Positions 45,295-55,166 of a stretch of 55,477 nt of DNA are shown one piece after another. The notes under the pieces were generated by a model that saw only the letters and a list, made by a program, of their open reading frames with translations, was not told the DNA's origin and ran no database searches. The position numbers and the translations under genes are program-made. Numbering within the stretch: the first letter of the stretch is position 1; every line of letters begins with the position of its first letter. Location: positions 1 through 55,477 of the forward strand of contig NZ_JHYC01000027.1 of the NCBI RefSeq assembly GCF_000621525.1. The letters run 5' to 3'. Origin of the DNA: Legionella fairfieldensis ATCC 49588. GTDB taxonomy: Bacteria > Pseudomonadota > Gammaproteobacteria > Legionellales > Legionellaceae.

Positions 45295-45489
45295 TTATGT
45301 ATAACGCAACATATAAACCAGCAAGGCAATAAAACCAATTAAAATAAGGGCTAATATCCCCATAGTTGAAAAACTTTTGCCAAGATTTTCTCGACTAAAC
45401 TGCTCAGGACGCCCTTTAATATTGCGATACAACAACCATACGATAAGTCCGGCCCCGATCAAACCAAGAATTTGGTATAGAGTTTCCAT
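45295..45489 (-). CDS. Small two-span membrane protein
   Basis: A 64-residue protein with two hydrophobic helices (about 5-22 and 43-61) and a charged linker, NIKGRPEQFSRENLGKSFST, between them. The ATG at 45489 shares its A with the stop codon of the flavin reductase gene (TGATG), and GGAGGATGATTG lies just upstream, so translation is coupled. It is the last gene of a ubiD-fre transcript. Function unknown. Confidence 0.72.
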   Translation of the reverse strand: METLYQILGLIGAGLIVWLLYRNIKGRPEQFSRENLGKSFSTMGILALILIGFIALLVYMLRYT

Positions 45490-46193
45490 CAATCATCCTC
45501 CTTTTTCTCAAAACTGAATGCATCTGAAAATAATTGGCTGGGACAAACACCCTGCGCAACCAGGCTATCTCTAATCGTATAAACCATATCAAAAGGACCG
45601 CCAATGACAAACTGCCAATGTTTAAGATCCGTTTGATGATGAGTGAGCATGCGAGTCGCCAGTGTTTCTTTATTATTGATTGAGAGTAACGAAAAATAAT
45701 GAAAATGCGTGACGTGAGTTTGCCACTGTACAACTTTTTCGTTCATATACAAATCACTTTGTGACCGTGCTCCCCAAAACAATTCGATGTGACGTTTATC
45801 GCCTTCGGCGAGTAACTGTTCAATCATTGCCTTAATGGGTGCAAAACCGGTACCTCCGGCAATAAATACAATGGGTCTGTCAGGATGTAATTTATCAAGA
45901 TAGCAATTACCCAAAGGTAAACGGATTGTTACCGCTCCATTTTGCTTGATTTCTGCGAGTAGCTGTTGATTATAAGGATTATCCTGGCTGTGGCGAATAT
46001 GTAATTCATAGTTATGCGCACCTAAAGGGGCGTTGGCAATGGAATAACTGAATGCATTATTACCACATAGAAGCTCCAAATATTGTCCAGGTTGATAATC
46101 AATATAGCGTTCCGGTGATAGTATTATTTGTAAAATACTGTCGGTAAGCGGGTTTATAAATTCAACTTGAGCATTCACTAATGAAGTAGTCAT
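45489..46193 (-). CDS. fre: NAD(P)H-flavin reductase (Fre-like)
   Basis: Ferredoxin-reductase-fold enzyme of 234 residues that reduces free flavin with NAD(P)H. N-terminal FAD/flavin barrel ([12 protein letters not shown], then FSYSIANAP) and C-terminal NAD domain ([50 protein letters not shown]). The flavin motif normally reads R-x-(Y/F)-S; here the Arg position is Phe. It overlaps ubiD by four bases (ATGA). UbiD-type decarboxylases need prenylated FMN, so a flavin reductase beside ubiD is functionally sensible. Confidence 0.9.
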   Translation of the reverse strand: MTTSLVNAQVEFINPLTDSILQIILSPERYIDYQPGQYLELLCGNNAFSYSIANAPLGAHNYELHIRHSQDNPYNQQLLAEIKQNGAVTIRLPLGNCYLDKLHPDRPIVFIAGGTGFAPIKAMIEQLLAEGDKRHIELFWGARSQSDLYMNEKVVQWQTHVTHFHYFSLLSINNKETLATRMLTHHQTDLKHWQFVIGGPFDMVYTIRDSLVAQGVCPSQLFSDAFSFEKKEDD

Positions 46194-47659
46194 CTATTTA
46201 ATCCAAGTTGAGCCCAGTAATCATCAACCCGTTGCAAAACATCTTTATCCATTGTAATTGATTTTCCCCATTCGCGTTGCGTTTCCCCTCTCCACTTGCT
46301 GGTTGCATCCAGCCCTATTTTGGAGCCCAAACCGGAAACAGGTGATGCGAAATCCAGATAATCAATCGGTGTGTTGTCGACCATCACTGTATCACGCAAA
46401 GGGTCCATACGTGTGGTAATTGCCCAAATCACATCCGGCCAGTTGCGTGCATCGATATCATCGTCACAAACAATCACCCATTTAGTGTACATAAACTGTC
46501 TTAGAAAAGACCAGACCGCCATCATGATTCGCTTTGCGTGACCAGGATATTGTTTTTTAATAGTAACGACCGCTAAACGGTAGGAACATCCTTCGGGTGG
46601 TAAATAAAAATCGACAATTTCCGGAAACTGCTTTTGCAGCAGAGGAATAAATACTTCATTTAATGCCAAGCCTAAAATTGCAGGTTCATCGGGGGGACGG
46701 CCTGTATAGGTACTATGATAAACAGGTTCAGTGCGATGACTTATCCGCTCAACGGTGAAAACAGGAAAGGACTGTACTTCATTATAGTAACCCGTGTGGT
46801 CACCAAATGGGCCTTCCGGCGCTGTTTCTCCCGGCTCAATATATCCTTCCAAAATAATTTCGGCACTTGCGGGAACGTGTAAATCATTACCAAGACAACG
46901 CGTCAAGTGCGTACGCTTACCTCTTAACAGACCGGCGAAAGCGTATTCTGACAACGTATCCGGAACAGGTGTGACAGCAGCTAACAAAGTAGCTGGGTCA
47001 GCCCCCAAAGTCACGGCCACAGGAAAACGTTCTCCGGGGTAGACTTCTTGCCAGGTCTGGTAATCCAGTGCTCCTCCTCGATGAGATAGCCAGCGCATAA
47101 TAAGTTTATTTTTTCCTAATAACTGCTGCCGGTAAATACCCATATTTTCTCGTCCCTGATGAGGCCCTTTTGTAGTAACTAATCCCCAGGTAATAAGAGG
47201 AGCAACGTCACCTGGCCAACAAGTCTGAATAGGGAGTCGGGTTAAATCAACGTCTTCTTTTTCCCAGACGTGCTCTTGACAGGCTGCGTTAGAAACATAT
47301 TTAGGAGCCATAGTCAAAGCCTGTTTGAGCAAGGGTAATTTAGAAAACGCGTCTTTCAACCCTTTGGGTGGCTCCGGCTCTTTAAGAGCGGCTAAAAGTT
47401 TACCTACTTCACGCAAGGCACCAATACTTTCTTCTCCCATCCCCAGCGCTACGCGCTCGACCGTGCCAAACAAGTTAGTCAAAACAGGTATTGTACTGCC
47501 TTTCGGATGAGTAAAAAGTAAAGCAGGCCCTTCTGCACGCAATACACGATCACTTACTGCGGTCATTTCCAATGTTGGTGAGACCGGATAATCGATGTGT
47601 TTCAATAAACCGCGTGCGTCCAGTTGCGCAATAAAATCCCGAAGGTCAGCATATTTCAT
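46190..47659 (-). CDS. ubiD: 4-hydroxy-3-polyprenylbenzoate decarboxylase
   Basis: Prenylated-FMN-dependent decarboxylase of ubiquinone synthesis, 489 residues (E. coli UbiD 497). Recognised by the N-terminal [20 protein letters not shown], the [20 protein letters not shown] and [20 protein letters not shown] central blocks, the [12 protein letters not shown] segment with its active-site Glu, and [17 protein letters not shown] at the end. Needs UbiX for its cofactor (elsewhere). First gene of the ubiD-fre-small protein operon. No clear Shine-Dalgarno before the ATG. Confidence 0.96.
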   Translation of the reverse strand: MKYADLRDFIAQLDARGLLKHIDYPVSPTLEMTAVSDRVLRAEGPALLFTHPKGSTIPVLTNLFGTVERVALGMGEESIGALREVGKLLAALKEPEPPKGLKDAFSKLPLLKQALTMAPKYVSNAACQEHVWEKEDVDLTRLPIQTCWPGDVAPLITWGLVTTKGPHQGRENMGIYRQQLLGKNKLIMRWLSHRGGALDYQTWQEVYPGERFPVAVTLGADPATLLAAVTPVPDTLSEYAFAGLLRGKRTHLTRCLGNDLHVPASAEIILEGYIEPGETAPEGPFGDHTGYYNEVQSFPVFTVERISHRTEPVYHSTYTGRPPDEPAILGLALNEVFIPLLQKQFPEIVDFYLPPEGCSYRLAVVTIKKQYPGHAKRIMMAVWSFLRQFMYTKWVIVCDDDIDARNWPDVIWAITTRMDPLRDTVMVDNTPIDYLDFASPVSGLGSKIGLDATSKWRGETQREWGKSITMDKDVLQRVDDYWAQLGLNR

Positions 47660-47772
47660 CAGCAGATAACTGTTAAAAAAATTAATTGTTCCGATTATGG
47701 CACAGAGAGGGCTTTAACAAAACTAACTAAGATAGAACAAATCCATCGGATATTCAGGCGTGTTGAAATTTG

Positions 47773-47818
47773 GATGCTCTTCTGGGTACCGCAGACCAGC
47801 TGGCGGTACGTGGGCATC
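47773..47818. repeat. 46-base inverted repeat between rho and ubiD
   Basis: Nested arms GATGC/GCATC (47773-47777, 47814-47818) and GTACCGC/GCGGTAC (47786-47792, 47803-47809) with a CAGCTG centre. GC-rich against an AT-rich background, and similar in layout (a CCGCAG...CTGG core) to the one at 25887-25943. Confidence 0.5.
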
Positions 47819-47850
47819 ATTAAAAGTCAAGTAAAACCAAGGCTAATTGG

Positions 47851-47872
47851 AAGCCCCGCTTCCGCGGGGATT
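47851..47872 (-). terminator. Hairpin after rho
   Basis: CCCCGC (47854-47859) pairs with GCGGGG (47864-47869) around TTCC, with flanking AAG/ATT. It lies about 25 bases after the rho stop codon on the minus strand; only a short T-poor tail follows. Confidence 0.6.
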
Positions 47873-47895
47873 ATTGGCCTATCGTTCAAAACTTG

Positions 47896-49158
47896 TTACT
47901 CTTGCCGTTTCATAGCCTCAAAAAACTCTGCATTGGTCTTGTGATTTTTCATCCGTTCCAGCAAAAATTCAATCGCATCACACTCGTCCATTGATTGCAG
48001 GATCTTGCGTAAAATCCAGGTACGGTGTAATTCTTCCGGACTTAACAACAAGTCCTCACGCCGCGTTCCAGAACGATTGATATTGATAGCGGGGAAAACA
48101 CGACGCTCAGAAATACTACGGCTTAAGTGGATTTCCATATTACCGGTTCCCTTAAACTCTTCATAAATTACTTCGTCCATTTTAGAACCAGTATCCACAA
48201 GAGCTGTAGCAATAATAGTCAGGCTACCTCCTTCTTCAATATTACGGGCAGCACCATAGAGCCGTTTGGGCCTTTGTAATGCATTCGCGTCCACACCCCC
48301 CGTTAATACTTTTCCGGAGGAAGGGACCACTGTATTGTACGCACGGGCCAGACGAGTAATCGAATCGAGTAAAACCACTACATCACGTTTATGTTCAACC
48401 AGACGTTTTGCTTTTTCGATTACCATTTCCGCAACTTGCACGTGACGGTTAGCAGGCTCATCAAAGGTACTGGCTACCACTTCACCCTTCACTGAACGTT
48501 GCATTTCGGTAACTTCTTCAGGACGCTCATCGATGAGCAAAACAATCAAATAACAATCAGGATAGTTTTTCTCAATGGAGTGCGCAAGATTTTGCAGCAT
48601 CAGGGTTTTACCTGCTTTGGGCGGAGATACAATAAGACCACGCTGTCCGCGTCCAAAAGGAGCACATAAATCGACAACACGGGCGGTTAAGTCTTCCGTA
48701 CTGCCGTTTCCTTGCTCCATAACCAATCGCTCTGTCGCAAACAACGGAGTTAAATTTTCAAATAAAATTTTACGCTTGGCACTTTCAGGTGAATCATAGT
48801 TAATTTCATCTACTTTTAGCAAAGCGAAATAACGTTCATTATCCTTCGGGGGACGTATTTTACCGGTAATGGTATCACCAGTACGCAAGCCAAAACGTCG
48901 TATCTGACTGGGCGAAACATAAATATCATCTGGTCCGGCCTGATAGGAACCATCTTCAGAGCGCAAAAAACCAAAGCCATCTGTTAATACTTCTAAAACA
49001 CCTCCGCCAAGGATATCTTCTCCTTTATGCGAATGAGCTTTAAGAATGGCAAAAAGAATATCCTGCTTCCGCATGCGAGCTGTATTTTCAGCCCCCATTT
49101 CCTGAGCGATATTAACGAGATCGGCAATAGGTAATTGCTTAAGTTCACTAAGATTCAT
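47896..49158 (-). CDS. rho: Transcription termination factor Rho
   Basis: Hexameric RNA-dependent ATPase/helicase that ends transcription. 420 residues (E. coli 419). N-terminal Rho_N helices ([22 protein letters not shown]), cold-shock RNA-binding domain ([35 protein letters not shown]), then the RecA-type motor: [12 protein letters not shown] (Walker A), [13 protein letters not shown], and the Q- and R-loops in [16 protein letters not shown] and [13 protein letters not shown]. Start ATG 49158, family-typical, behind GTGAGAAGT. Confidence 0.98.
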   Translation of the reverse strand: MNLSELKQLPIADLVNIAQEMGAENTARMRKQDILFAILKAHSHKGEDILGGGVLEVLTDGFGFLRSEDGSYQAGPDDIYVSPSQIRRFGLRTGDTITGKIRPPKDNERYFALLKVDEINYDSPESAKRKILFENLTPLFATERLVMEQGNGSTEDLTARVVDLCAPFGRGQRGLIVSPPKAGKTLMLQNLAHSIEKNYPDCYLIVLLIDERPEEVTEMQRSVKGEVVASTFDEPANRHVQVAEMVIEKAKRLVEHKRDVVVLLDSITRLARAYNTVVPSSGKVLTGGVDANALQRPKRLYGAARNIEEGGSLTIIATALVDTGSKMDEVIYEEFKGTGNMEIHLSRSISERRVFPAININRSGTRREDLLLSPEELHRTWILRKILQSMDECDAIEFLLERMKNHKTNAEFFEAMKRQE

Positions 49159-49432
49159 ACTTCTCACTTGATGTATTGGTTAACGAAATGAATTTCCGAG
49201 ATAATTTTTACATTGAAAGAACAGCTTGAGAAAACCGCTGTCCACAGACAATTTCTCAAAATTTACCAGCTCAGTCAGTCCCCTTTGTCAGCATCATTCA
49301 ACACGCTTAACATTCAAATATACTGTCATCATAAAGCCGGGTAATTTCCTAAGGTGGCAGCCATGAGAAAATGGCTACATATTGAAACTATAAGCCTATC
49401 ATAGCTTTTTAATGAGATCCACTAATTTTTTA

Positions 49433-49461
49433 TTTCTCTACCTTATAATAAGGTAGAGAAA
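49433..49461. terminator. Perfect 13-bp hairpin after trxA
   Basis: TTTCTCTACCTTA and TAAGGTAGAGAAA form a perfect 13-pair stem with a TAA loop, 16 bases after the trxA stop. The gap 49159-49477 between trxA and rho otherwise shows no gene; rho's own promoter must lie in it. Confidence 0.7.
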
Positions 49462-49477
49462 ATTAATGATCTGAAAA

Positions 49478-49804
49478 TTAAAGATTTCCCTCAACAAAAG
49501 CACTTAACTGGGATTTGGAAAGCAATCCCATTTTTATTGCTTCTACCTGACCATTCTTAAATAAAATAAGAGTAGGAATACTCATCACCCCATATTTGGA
49601 AGGCGTTTGGGGATTTTCATCTATATTTATTTTGGCAAAACTCATGCTTTCCTCATAATTAGTTGCGACCTCTTCCAAAACAGGTGTCAACGCTCGACAG
49701 GGACCGCACCATTCGGCCCAGAAATCGACCAGAACCGGTTTGCCAGAATTTAATACTTCTTGTTCAAAACTGGCATCAGTAATTGTCTTAATAGTGGTAC
49801 TCAT
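49478..49804 (-). CDS. trxA: Thioredoxin
   Basis: General disulfide reductase of 108 residues, the length of E. coli Trx1. Active site WCGPC at residues 32-36, the buried Asp in VDFWAEW, and the cis-Pro in SIPTLILF. ATG 49804 is used, behind GAGGTTTAATT; the frame open to 49921 is not. The trxA-rho order is conserved in many gammaproteobacteria. Confidence 0.97.
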   Translation of the reverse strand: MSTTIKTITDASFEQEVLNSGKPVLVDFWAEWCGPCRALTPVLEEVATNYEESMSFAKINIDENPQTPSKYGVMSIPTLILFKNGQVEAIKMGLLSKSQLSAFVEGNL

Positions 49805-49841
49805 AATTAAACCTCGGTTAATAATTGTGGCCGGGAAGACA

Positions 49842-50570
49842 TTATAGATCACCGCATACAGCTTGCAATACACTAAGTGCTGCAATTGCTGCTGTTTCAG
49901 TACGCAAAACCCTCGGCCCAAGGCATAAAGGGTTGTATTGCGCTTTAAAAATCTGCTCTAATTCTTCCGGGTTAAACCCTCCTTCAGGACCCACCAATAA
50001 ACTGAGTTCCGGTTGTGCAAAATTATAATCACGCCAGGATTGGGCGCCTTTGGGATGTAAAATAAACTTTAGACCAGGGTGGGATTGTTGTAAATATTCG
50101 GTCAATGATTGTATCGTTTTAATTTGTGGTACCTGATTGCGCCCCGACTGCTCACAAGCCGCTATGGCTATTGCCTGCCATTGAAGACGCTTTTTTTCCA
50201 TTCGTTCTTCATCCAGTTTCACCACAGACCGAATGGTAACGAGAGGGCTAATACTGGTTACACCCAGCTCAACCGCTTTTTGTATCACCCATTCCATTCG
50301 CTCACCTTTAGAAATAGCCTGTGCCAAATGGATAAGGCGCGGTGATTCTCTACTGATTATCCGCTCAGCCAAAATAGTCACGCTTACTTTTCTCTTATGG
50401 ACCGTAGTAAGAATCGCATCAAACTCGCGGTTATCTCCACAAAACAAAATAATTCTGTCACCAGGTTGCATCCGTAAAACAATGCCCACATGTTGACCTG
50501 CCTCGGCAGATAAATCCAACGATTGACCTACACAATAAGCTCCAGCCTGATAAATACGAATTTCTCTCAC
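49842..50570 (-). CDS. rsmE: 16S rRNA (uracil-1498-N3)-methyltransferase
   Basis: SPOUT-fold enzyme of 242 residues that methylates N3 of U1498 in 16S rRNA. It has the PUA-like N-terminal part (AGQHVGIVLRMQPGDRI), the knot motifs LLVGPEGGFNPEEL and CLGPRVLRTETAAIAALSVLQ, and the QAISKGERMEWVIQKAVELGV segment. GTG start behind GGTGAATTGTC. Stop lies 37 bases before the trxA ATG on the same strand, so the two may share a transcript. Confidence 0.96.
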   Translation of the reverse strand: MREIRIYQAGAYCVGQSLDLSAEAGQHVGIVLRMQPGDRIILFCGDNREFDAILTTVHKRKVSVTILAERIISRESPRLIHLAQAISKGERMEWVIQKAVELGVTSISPLVTIRSVVKLDEERMEKKRLQWQAIAIAACEQSGRNQVPQIKTIQSLTEYLQQSHPGLKFILHPKGAQSWRDYNFAQPELSLLVGPEGGFNPEELEQIFKAQYNPLCLGPRVLRTETAAIAALSVLQAVCGDL

Positions 50571-50781
50571 GACAATTCACCAATAATCAATAGACTTCTT
50601 CGTAAATTCGTTGGCAGAGCGCGCTCGGTGAAACCGGACGCCCTATCGATAATTTTCTCTGTCCTAGTTCCGAAGAATAATATACTAAAAGACTCTTTTC
50701 AGAGCATACCATACAATTTTACTATACCTCTAAAAATCTTGATGCTATGTTAGCGTTTTTATTTTTACGGAGGATTCATCC

Positions 50782-52170
50782 ATGAATAAAACGCGTATTG
50801 AAACAGACAGCATGGGAGAAATTGCTGTTCCCGCCGACCGCTACTGGGGCGCTCAAACAGAACGCTCACTTCATCACTTTAACATTGGCCAGGATTTCAT
50901 GCCTCGTGAAGTCATTCACGCCTTTGGTATCTTGAAAAAAGCAGCAGCCTTAACCAATCTGGAGTTGGGTAAATTGCCTCAAGATAAAGCTGACTTGATT
51001 ATTAACGCAGCGACTGAAGTCAGTGAAGGCGCATTAGACGACCATTTTCCTCTTCATGTGTGGCAGACAGGCAGTGGAACGCAATCCAATATGAATGCCA
51101 ATGAAGTCATTTCCAATCGGGCCATTGCAATGGTCAATGGCGAACAAGGCAGTAAAACACCTGTTCATCCCAATGATCATGTTAATATGTCCCAATCATC
51201 AAATGATACGTTTCCCACTGCCATGCACATCGCAGCAGCTATCGCTGTCCAGGAAAAACTGCTACCGGCGGTTCGTAATTTACGCGATGCCCTGGCAGTA
51301 AAAATGCATGATTTTAAAGATATAGTAAAAATTGGCCGAACTCACCTCCAAGACGCAGTGCCCCTTACTTTAGGACAAGAGTTTTCAGGTTATGTAGCTC
51401 AGTTAGATGCCTGCATCCAGCGTATTGAACAAACGCTCCCCGAACTCTATGAGTTAGCCTTGGGAGGTTCTGCTGTAGGCACCGGTCTAAATACTCATCC
51501 TGAATTTGCTGTTAAAGCAGCAACACATATAGCTGACTTAACCCGATTGCCTTTTATTTCGGCACCCAACAAATTTGCAGCCTTAGCGTCCCACGAGCCT
51601 TTGGTTATGGCACATAGCGCATTGAAAGCCCTGGCGTGCGCTCTGATGAAAATTGCTAATGATGTGCGTTGGCTTGGCTCGGGACCTCGTTGTGGTATTG
51701 GTGAATTAATTTTACCTGAGAACGAACCTGGCTCCTCAATTATGCCGGGAAAAGTTAATCCCACCCAGTGTGAAGCACTGACGATGGTTTGTGCGCAGGT
51801 TATCGGGAATGACACGACTGTAGCCATTGCCGCAAGTCAAGGTAACTTTGAACTTAATGTATTTAAACCTGTAATTATTTTTAACCTTTTACATTCTCTC
51901 AATTTACTAGCCGACAGTTGCCACTCTTTTCGAGAGTTTTGTATTGAGGGTCTTGAAGCGAATCGTCCCGTGATCGATTATTATTTACAGCATTCTTTAA
52001 TGCTCGTCACAGCCCTTAATCAACATATTGGCTATGATAAAGCAGCGAAAATAGCAAAAACAGCGCATCAGGAAAACACCTCGCTACAAGAAGCCGCAGT
52101 AAAACTGGGGTATTTGACAGCAGAGCAATTCAAAGCCTATGTAAACCCGAAAAATATGGTCAATCCTTAA
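50782..52170 (+). CDS. fumC: Class II fumarate hydratase
   Basis: Hydrates fumarate to malate in the TCA cycle; iron-independent, oxidation-resistant tetramer. 462 residues (E. coli FumC 467). Signatures: [40 protein letters not shown], and the fumarase/aspartase loop [15 protein letters not shown] with the catalytic Ser. GGAGGATTCATCC precedes the ATG. Single gene, ended by a hairpin shared with the convergent neighbour. Confidence 0.98.
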   Translation: MNKTRIETDSMGEIAVPADRYWGAQTERSLHHFNIGQDFMPREVIHAFGILKKAAALTNLELGKLPQDKADLIINAATEVSEGALDDHFPLHVWQTGSGTQSNMNANEVISNRAIAMVNGEQGSKTPVHPNDHVNMSQSSNDTFPTAMHIAAAIAVQEKLLPAVRNLRDALAVKMHDFKDIVKIGRTHLQDAVPLTLGQEFSGYVAQLDACIQRIEQTLPELYELALGGSAVGTGLNTHPEFAVKAATHIADLTRLPFISAPNKFAALASHEPLVMAHSALKALACALMKIANDVRWLGSGPRCGIGELILPENEPGSSIMPGKVNPTQCEALTMVCAQVIGNDTTVAIAASQGNFELNVFKPVIIFNLLHSLNLLADSCHSFREFCIEGLEANRPVIDYYLQHSLMLVTALNQHIGYDKAAKIAKTAHQENTSLQEAAVKLGYLTAEQFKAYVNPKNMVNP

Positions 52171-52181
52171 TCCATATTACG

Positions 52182-52211
52182 CTGTCTTGCTGTTTGTTCT
52201 CAGCAAGACAG
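52182..52211. terminator. Bidirectional hairpin between fumC and the phosphodiesterase gene
   Basis: Perfect 11-pair stem CTGTCTTGCTG/CAGCAAGACAG with an 8-base loop, 11 bases after fumC and 5 before the convergent stop codon. Confidence 0.75.
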
Positions 52212-52216
52212 TTAGA

Positions 52217-53005
52217 CTAAACATCACTTAACTCGTTCAAGCATTGCTTTAACAAAGCAATGTTATTACTAAAAATCAACTGTATGCCGCGTTGCAATTC
52301 CCGATAAAGACCGTATTTTGAATTCACTTGACCCACTCCCACCAATTGGTTCGCCTGCTGCAATTTTCTAATATTACTATCGTTTAGCAAAAGATAATGA
52401 CCTAAAACACCCCCATATTGTTTTTGCAAACTTTTCTCACAAAATTGTCTGACATTATTGTGAGCAGCTACGAGCAACATCGCTTCTGGCTGAAAGGAAG
52501 ACAGGGAAGTAAAAAAAGATTCATTTAAACTAATTAAATGATAATCCTCACAAGGAACAAGTTCCTGCAAATTGTTTTTCAAAGCATCCTTAGCCGCCCT
52601 GCCAAGCGATTGTTTGAGTTCAATAAAGAGATGCATTTTTTTGCTATAACGCTCAACCACTTCTGCAAGACTAGGTATTTCAGGAACGCGTTGACGAAGC
52701 GCTTGAAAAGTTAATTCCCTGATCGCGATATCCTTGTTCCATAAACGTTTTAAAGTGGGATCATGATTGACCATTAACACATTGTCACGCGTGGGATGCA
52801 CGTCAAATTCAATACCCCAGCAACCCAAATCAAGCGCACGGGCAAAAGCGGCATCGGTGTTTTCTCTAATTCGCTTAACCTTATCGTGCGCCCCTCGATG
52901 AGCAATAAGACAAACCTCAGAAACTCGCAAACCCGCTGGTTTTTGGCGCGGCAAACAGGAAAAATAATAATCTATTGAGCGTTCAATAATAGCAAGCAGC
53001 GTCAT
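52217..53005 (-). CDS. Glycerophosphodiester phosphodiesterase family protein
   Basis: TIM-barrel phosphodiesterase of 262 residues. Near the N-terminus LIAHRGAHDKVKRIRENTDAAFARAL carries the catalytic His-Arg and the EN metal pair; IEFDVHPTRDNVLMVNHDPTLKRL supplies the second His and acidic ligands; HLFIELKQS supplies the last Glu and Lys. It would split deacylated phospholipids to glycerol 3-phosphate and an alcohol. No signal peptide, so cytosolic. The final helices are shorter than in GlpQ. No ribosome binding site stands out at ATG 53005. Confidence 0.88.
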   Translation of the reverse strand: MTLLAIIERSIDYYFSCLPRQKPAGLRVSEVCLIAHRGAHDKVKRIRENTDAAFARALDLGCWGIEFDVHPTRDNVLMVNHDPTLKRLWNKDIAIRELTFQALRQRVPEIPSLAEVVERYSKKMHLFIELKQSLGRAAKDALKNNLQELVPCEDYHLISLNESFFTSLSSFQPEAMLLVAAHNNVRQFCEKSLQKQYGGVLGHYLLLNDSNIRKLQQANQLVGVGQVNSKYGLYRELQRGIQLIFSNNIALLKQCLNELSDV

Positions 53006-53228
53006 GATGCGATACTTTAAATAGTTTACTCCATTGTGCAGTTATTTTCTCGATAATGCCAGGTGTGTTAACTTAATAGAAGTCCTGGTATTGTTCTAAC
53101 CAATGCCAGAAAACAATTACCCTCTTGACTTGACTGAATTCATTGTTGTTTCTGGCCTCGATTAACTATGAAATAATAGTATAAATAGTATATCTACCCG
53201 ATTTTATTAAAGTCTTGCATTCTATGGA

Positions 53229-53257
53229 TTGACATTTTATTTAATCTTAAGTACTTT
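53229..53257 (+). promoter_or_regulatory. Candidate promoter of tRNA-Leu
   Basis: Perfect -35 TTGACA (53229-53234), 17 bases, weak -10 TACTTT (53252-53257). The start would lie a few bases before the mature tRNA 5' end at 53268. Confidence 0.5.
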
Positions 53258-53267
53258 ACCCACCAAT

Positions 53268-53354
53268 GCCGAGGTGGTGGAATTGGTAGACACGCTAGCT
53301 TCAGGTGCTAGTGGGGGAAACCCCGTGGAGGTTCGAGTCCTCTTCTCGGTACCA
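53268..53354 (+). tRNA. tRNA-Leu (anticodon CAG)
   Basis: 87 bases with encoded CCA. The acceptor GCCGAGG pairs with TCTCGGT (G-T at both ends), the D arm is of the Leu type (TGGTGGAATTGGTAGACACG), the anticodon arm is CTAGC-TTCAGGT-GCTAG with CAG at the anticodon, the long variable arm TGGGGGAAACCCCGT is typical of class II tRNAs, and the T arm GAGGTTCGAGTCCTC is standard. Everything downstream of it to the window end looks acquired. Confidence 0.96.
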
Positions 53355-53582
53355 TTGAGAGATTTTAAAACAGTTCTTAATGGTTCGTAGTATGCGTAAT
53401 ACATTGATTATTATTGAATTCAAAATCTTTGTTTTTACTAGCCACCCATGACCTGACGAATTGACGTTAATGTGTTGTAGTCCGGGTTTCATAAACAATA
53501 AAAAATATCCATATTTGATATATTTTATGATAAAATAAACAAATATTTATCAAAAAATTCAGATTAATTCTAAATTCGTACT

Positions 53583-54290
53583 ATGTTAAATGAAGTGTTT
53601 AAAACTCATCATACTACGTTATCTATAAGTGACTTGATTGCATTTACTGAGTCACCAATTACGTGTATCTCAATAAAAAATAATCAAGGGTACCAATACG
53701 CTAATCATAATTTCACTCAATTAATGGGCCACCAATCAGTGAAAGATATTCTTTTTCATCAAGACAAAGATTTAACCGATAATAATGCTCTATTAAAAAC
53801 CATTAAATATCATGATGAATGGATATTAGAAAATCAACAACCCTTAGAAGTTTCAGAAATCATCCACCCTAAAAATAAGCCTTACTTAGTAAAACAGGTT
53901 CACGGAGTATTGCATCCTGTATTTTATCAAGATGAAAAAAAACCTCGTTATGTTTTAGGCTTATTTACGCCTACATCTCAATTATTATCATTAACGGGGC
54001 CAATATTATTCAAGTTAACTTATGAAGAATTGGGGCAATTGTTAACCAAACGCAGTTATTCTATTGATTGGCAGGGCATGCATTTTCAACTAAGCCGAAA
54101 CGACATTCAAATCATTATAGGTATTGTCAAAGGGCACCATGCTGGAGAAATTGCTGCTCAATTAGGTTTAAAGCAAACAACTATTGAGACTTATACACGG
54201 CATATTAAAGATAAATTGGGGATCCATGTTAAAAGTGAATTAATTGTCGCAGTTCTGGAAACTAATTTACTATCGCAGATTTTATTATGA
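53583..54290 (+). CDS. PAS-like/LuxR-type transcription regulator
   Basis: A protein of 235 residues. The first 130 look like a PAS-type sensor (SITCISIKNNQGYQYANHNFTQLMGHQS resembles PAS strands), and the C-terminal 65 form a LuxR helix-turn-helix (LSRNDIQIIIGIVKGHHAGEIAAQLGLKQTTIETYTRHIKDKLG). It overlaps the adenylation gene by four bases (ATGA), so it probably controls or senses products of that operon. No ribosome binding site is clear; the upstream DNA is extremely AT-rich. The gene lies directly after tRNA-Leu and may be part of an island. Confidence 0.85.
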   Translation: MLNEVFKTHHTTLSISDLIAFTESPITCISIKNNQGYQYANHNFTQLMGHQSVKDILFHQDKDLTDNNALLKTIKYHDEWILENQQPLEVSEIIHPKNKPYLVKQVHGVLHPVFYQDEKKPRYVLGLFTPTSQLLSLTGPILFKLTYEELGQLLTKRSYSIDWQGMHFQLSRNDIQIIIGIVKGHHAGEIAAQLGLKQTTIETYTRHIKDKLGIHVKSELIVAVLETNLLSQILL

Positions 54291-55166
54291 TGTATTCCCT
54301 ATTAGAAAAAGCCGTCACCCAATTTCCTGAGTCCCTCGCTTTAGTAACAAGTGATAAACAAACTTATACATATCAAATGTTGTTAACTCGAGTTCATCAA
54401 TGGATGCACTATTTAATCCAATTACAGGTCGAAGCACGACAGCGTATTGGTTTTATGTCATTAGATAACGACATGCATCTATTTTTTTATTTAGCTCTGG
54501 ATGGCCTAGGCGCTGTCTATGTACCTTTAGATGCTGAAATGCCAACTGAACAGCTTAAATCTGGCTTAACTACTTTAAATTTAGATCACTTATTCGTTAC
54601 AACTTCAGAACAGTTAACGGGAATATTTTTAGATAAAAATGCTGTATTATCCTTTCCATCGAATTTACCCGATAAAGCTATTCCTAATGGGCCAGATAAT
54701 TGCTCTTATGTTATGTCTTCTTCAGGTTCAACTGGCGATAAAAAATGGATTCCCATTAATGGAGCTGGCCTGGCCTATTGGGCTAGAGTTGAAAAGGATT
54801 TATTGCAATTAACGAGTAAAGATAAAGTGCTCTCTACTCGAAGTCCAGCATTTGATGCGCGGATCTCTGAATATCTTCGTGCTTTTTCTAGCGGTGCTAC
54901 CTTGTATCTTATGTCGCATTTAGATAGAAAAGATATGACGAAAATAGTTGAAAGGTGCCAGCAAGAAAAAATTACCACTTTATTAATGGTTCCTTCTCAA
55001 TTAGAAAGTACGCAATTTGCTAATTATTTGCCAAAACTAGCTCAGTCCGGGTTAAAACATTTAATCGTTACGGGAGAAGCGTGTAATTGGGCTTTAGCAA
55101 AATTATGTAAACAATTAGATATTAAGCTTTGGAATGCTTATGGACCTACCGAGGCTACCTTCGGAG
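54287..55166 (+). pseudogene. AMP-binding adenylation gene interrupted by an insertion sequence
   Basis: N-terminal 293 residues of an adenylate-forming enzyme in the nonribosomal-peptide class. Motif A3 SSSGSTGDKKW (phosphate binding), A4 FDARISEYLRAFSSGATLYL, and A5 NAYGPTEATF are intact. The reading frame then enters the ISAs1-type element at 55167 and stops at the TAA within its end. The lid domain (A8-A10) and any carrier or condensation domains are therefore lost or displaced beyond the element. The first codon may be ATG 54287 or 54290. A likely use was amino-acid activation for a small secondary metabolite. Confidence 0.85.

Noticed and set aside
53301-53498. 65-codon minus-strand frame containing EEDSNLHG
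   Set aside because: It is the antisense of tRNA-Leu plus flanking DNA, a well-known artefact of automatic gene calling.
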